A DNA stretch of 64,000 nt from Izhakiella capsodis. Lineage in GTDB: Bacteria > Pseudomonadota > Gammaproteobacteria > Enterobacterales > Enterobacteriaceae. Made by a program: the position numbers and the translations under genes. Under the pieces are notes generated by a model. It did not search any database. It was not told the origin of the DNA and saw nothing but the letters and a program-made list of their open reading frames with translations. Shown one piece after another: positions 62,193 to 64,000 of this stretch; position 1 is the first letter of the stretch; the number at the start of each line of letters is the position of its first letter. Where the stretch lies: contig NZ_FOVC01000002.1 of NCBI RefSeq assembly GCF_900115045.1, positions 310,001-374,000 on the forward strand, written 5' to 3'.

Positions 62193-63521
62193 CTATTCAA
62201 GATCTGCCATTAGCACTTTTGATTTACGCTGAAAATTATAAAGCTTCTTCTTGGTTTCAGGCAGATGATCGACATCCACAGGCGTGAAGCCGCGCTCCTG
62301 GAACCAGTGGATACTACGGGTAGTCAATACGAATAGTTTCTTAAGGCCCATCTGCTTTGCCTGCAACGCGATGCGATCCAGCAGCGCTTCTCCGCGTGAA
62401 GAGCTGCGGTAGTCTGGATGAACAGCAACGCACGCCATCTCTCCGATCTTTTCTTCAGGAAAGGGGTAAAGCGCCGCACAGCCGATGGTCAAATTGTCGC
62501 GCTCAACGATGGTGAATTTGTCAATTTCCATCTCCAGCTGCTCGCGTGAGCGGCGCACCAGAATTCCCTGCTCTTCCAGCGGGCGAATTAACGCCAGAAT
62601 ACCGCCGATATCATGGATGGTTGCCCGGCGGATACGTTCGGCGCTTTCCATAACAATTTGCGTGCCAATACCATCGCGTGAGAACAGCTCTTGCACCAGC
62701 GCGCCATCCTCCTGATAGCTAATAAGATGGCTGCGACGAACGCCGCTACGACAGGCGTTGATCGCACCGCGCAGGAAGCGTACGGTGCCTGAAAGATAGT
62801 CGCCGCTGCTTTCACGATGATCCAGATAAGTCTGCGCCTCGTCAGGAAATAACTCCGAAACGATGTTACCGTCGTCATCGATGACGCCCTGGCCTGTGCA
62901 GAAGCCGATCATCTTTTCAGCTTTAAGCTTAATCGCCAGCTGGGTTGCGATCTCCTCAGAAGTCAGGTTAAAGCTTTCACCGGTCACCGAAACCGCTACC
63001 GGGCCGAGCAATACGATTGCACCGCCATCAAGCTGGCGATGAATAGCCTCTTTATCGATACGGCGAATGCGCCCGCTATGGCAGTAGTCGACGCCGTCGT
63101 CGACGCCAAGAGGTTGGGCAATAATGAAGTTGCCGCTCACTACATCAATATGGGCACCCTGAAGCGGGGAGTTACTCAGGCTCATTGAAAGCCTGGCGGT
63201 GATGTCCAGCTGTAGTCGCCCTGCTGCCTGCTTCACCAGCTCCAGCGATTGGGCATCGGTAACGCGGATATGTTTATGATAAACCGGCTCCATACCATGC
63301 CCGGCGAGGTTAGCATCTATTTGTGGTCGTGCACCGTAAACGAGTACCAGCCGGATGCCAAGGCTGTGAATTAAACCGATATCATTAACGATATTGGCAA
63401 AATTTTCATGTTCAATAGCTTCGCCGCCCAGCATAATGACAAACGTTTTGCCCCGATGGGCATTTACGTAAGGGACGGTGTGGCGGAAGCCATCGACCAG
63501 CTCAGTGCTACGTTCCTTCAC
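62193..63521 (-). CDS. argA: ArgA, N-acetylglutamate synthase
   Basis: 442 residues (E. coli 443). First committed step of arginine synthesis. N-terminal amino-acid-kinase-like domain (GKTFVIMLGGEAIEHENF, LVLVYGARPQID, HSGRIRRIDKEAIHRQL), C-terminal GNAT acetyltransferase (ATIHDIGGILALIRPLEEQGILVRRSREQLE, EMACVAVHPDYRSSSRGEALL, RSIHWFQERGFTPVDV). Feedback-inhibited by arginine in the family. Convergent with recD; tandem ARG boxes lie directly upstream. Confidence 0.97.
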   Translation of the reverse strand: MKERSTELVDGFRHTVPYVNAHRGKTFVIMLGGEAIEHENFANIVNDIGLIHSLGIRLVLVYGARPQIDANLAGHGMEPVYHKHIRVTDAQSLELVKQAAGRLQLDITARLSMSLSNSPLQGAHIDVVSGNFIIAQPLGVDDGVDYCHSGRIRRIDKEAIHRQLDGGAIVLLGPVAVSVTGESFNLTSEEIATQLAIKLKAEKMIGFCTGQGVIDDDGNIVSELFPDEAQTYLDHRESSGDYLSGTVRFLRGAINACRSGVRRSHLISYQEDGALVQELFSRDGIGTQIVMESAERIRRATIHDIGGILALIRPLEEQGILVRRSREQLEMEIDKFTIVERDNLTIGCAALYPFPEEKIGEMACVAVHPDYRSSSRGEALLDRIALQAKQMGLKKLFVLTTRSIHWFQERGFTPVDVDHLPETKKKLYNFQRKSKVLMADLE

Positions 63522-63535
63522 AGTTAACCCTCATT

Positions 63536-63574
63536 AATGCATTTTTATTCGTAAAAAATGTATTTTTATTCTTT
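63536..63574. promoter_or_regulatory. Tandem ARG boxes (ArgR operator) of argA
   Basis: Two 18-bp elements, AATGCATTTTTATTCGTA at 63536-63553 and AATGTATTTTTATTCTTT at 63557-63574, start exactly 21 bp apart (18 + 3), the standard spacing for an ArgR hexamer site. Each deviates from TGAAT-N4-ATTCA by about two bases. Located 15 bp before the argA start. Confidence 0.75.
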
Positions 63575-63748
63575 TAGCGTTTATGCGCAAGAAGAATCCC
63601 AACGAATAAAGATGTCAGGATAGTAAAATACCTCTAATCTATTGCATTTTATCGCGTTTTTGGGGTGACACCGGTTGGCGGATTGGGTAAAGTTTTGCCC
63701 GAAACTACTATCGCTATATTTTTATACAACACGGCAAAGCGGAGTTGC

Positions 63749-64000
63749 ATGTCGCATCCTGATTTCAATGTGAGCCGTCGTCGCTTATTACAAGGAGCTG
63801 GCGCACTGTGGTTACTTAGCGTCAGTAAGCTTGGCCTAGCCGCCAGCAGCCACGTGATGGCAGTGCGCATCTGGCCTTCTACTACCTATTCGCGTTTGAC
63901 CATCGAGTCCAGCACACCTCTGAAGTATAAGCAGTTTACGCTGACTAATCCCGACAGAGTGGTGGTGGATATTGAAAATATTCAACTTAACCGGGTGATG
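63749..64000 (+). CDS. amiC: AmiC, N-acetylmuramoyl-L-alanine amidase (5' part)
   Basis: The first 84 residues before the window ends. GGAG ribosome-binding site precedes the ATG. Twin-arginine signal NVSRRRLLQGAGALWLLSVSKLGLAASS, then the start of the AMIN domain (MAVRIWPSTTYSRLTIESSTPLKYKQFTLTNPDRVVVDIENIQL). AmiC is exported by Tat, targeted to the septum by AMIN, and splits daughter-cell peptidoglycan under NlpD control. Divergent from argA, as in E. coli. The catalytic domain is outside the window. Confidence 0.93.
   Translation, partial: MSHPDFNVSRRRLLQGAGALWLLSVSKLGLAASSHVMAVRIWPSTTYSRLTIESSTPLKYKQFTLTNPDRVVVDIENIQLNRVM

Noticed and set aside
1..64000. CRISPR array, tRNA or rRNA genes
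   Set aside because: No regularly spaced short repeats with unique spacers and no tRNA- or rRNA-like sequence were seen in the window.

Overview
The window is a chromosomal segment of a gram-negative enterobacterium, most likely Erwiniaceae (Erwinia or Pantoea type). Nearly every gene in the GC-balanced parts has a close full-length E. coli counterpart: lysR, lysA, galR, aas, tas, ygdR, ygdQ, mutH, rppH, ptsP, lgt, thyA, aroL, proC, ppdA-ppdC, recC, recB, recD, argA, amiC. Order follows the E. coli 61-64 min region with insertions. The genus is an inference from gene content; no rRNA is present to confirm it.

Layout. (1) 1-2904: 3' end of an MFS exporter gene, then the divergent lysR/lysA pair. 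(2) 2905-23591: a strongly AT-rich block, with every gene on the minus strand, lying between lysA and galR. It encodes a complete type IVb pilus system: NusG/RfaH-like protein, PilP, an FKBP-like periplasmic protein, PilQ ATPase, PilR platform, a second PilT/DotB-like ATPase, TcpQ/PilL C-terminal domain, prepilin peptidase, lytic transglycosylase, secretin PilN, major pilin PilS, PilO2, a PilM-like protein, three large paralogous minor pilins or adhesins, and two tiny paralogous membrane proteins at the end. The 2 kb upstream of its first gene carries three copies of a JUMPstart/ops-like repeat on the transcribed strand. (3) 23592-32699: galR with an autoregulatory operator, a frameshifted BisC/TorA-type molybdoenzyme, a single OmrA/OmrB-type sRNA, a PBP3 (FtsI) paralogue, aas, and a frameshifted lplT. 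(4) 32730-41061: tas, ygdR, ygdQ, mutH, a DARS2-like cluster of DnaA boxes, rppH-ptsP, lgt-thyA. (5) 41111-49220: a block that in E. coli sits elsewhere (aroL, yaiA, psiF, proC, yaiI), mixed with a DUF2076 gene, an MdtG-like exporter, lpxO, and decayed lacZ and ddpX genes. (6) 49506-51283: the ppdA-ppdB-ygdB-ppdC minor-pseudopilin operon. (7) 51309-52723: an nfeD/stomatin pair. (8) 52746-62150: recC, a ptrA relic, recB, recD. (9) 62193-64000: argA with tandem ARG boxes and the start of amiC.

How it fits together. The type IVb locus looks horizontally acquired (base composition, insertion between core genes) but has no integrase, and no direct-repeat attachment sites were found. Its most distinctive point is a self-contained regulatory arrangement: an operon-specific RfaH-like protein without a KOW domain, encoded first, with repeated ops-like elements in its long leader. 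Around it the core genome shows moderate decay: bisC, lplT, lacZ, ddpX and ptrA are frameshifted, interrupted or deleted. The two single-base frameshifts (bisC, lplT) could instead be sequencing errors.
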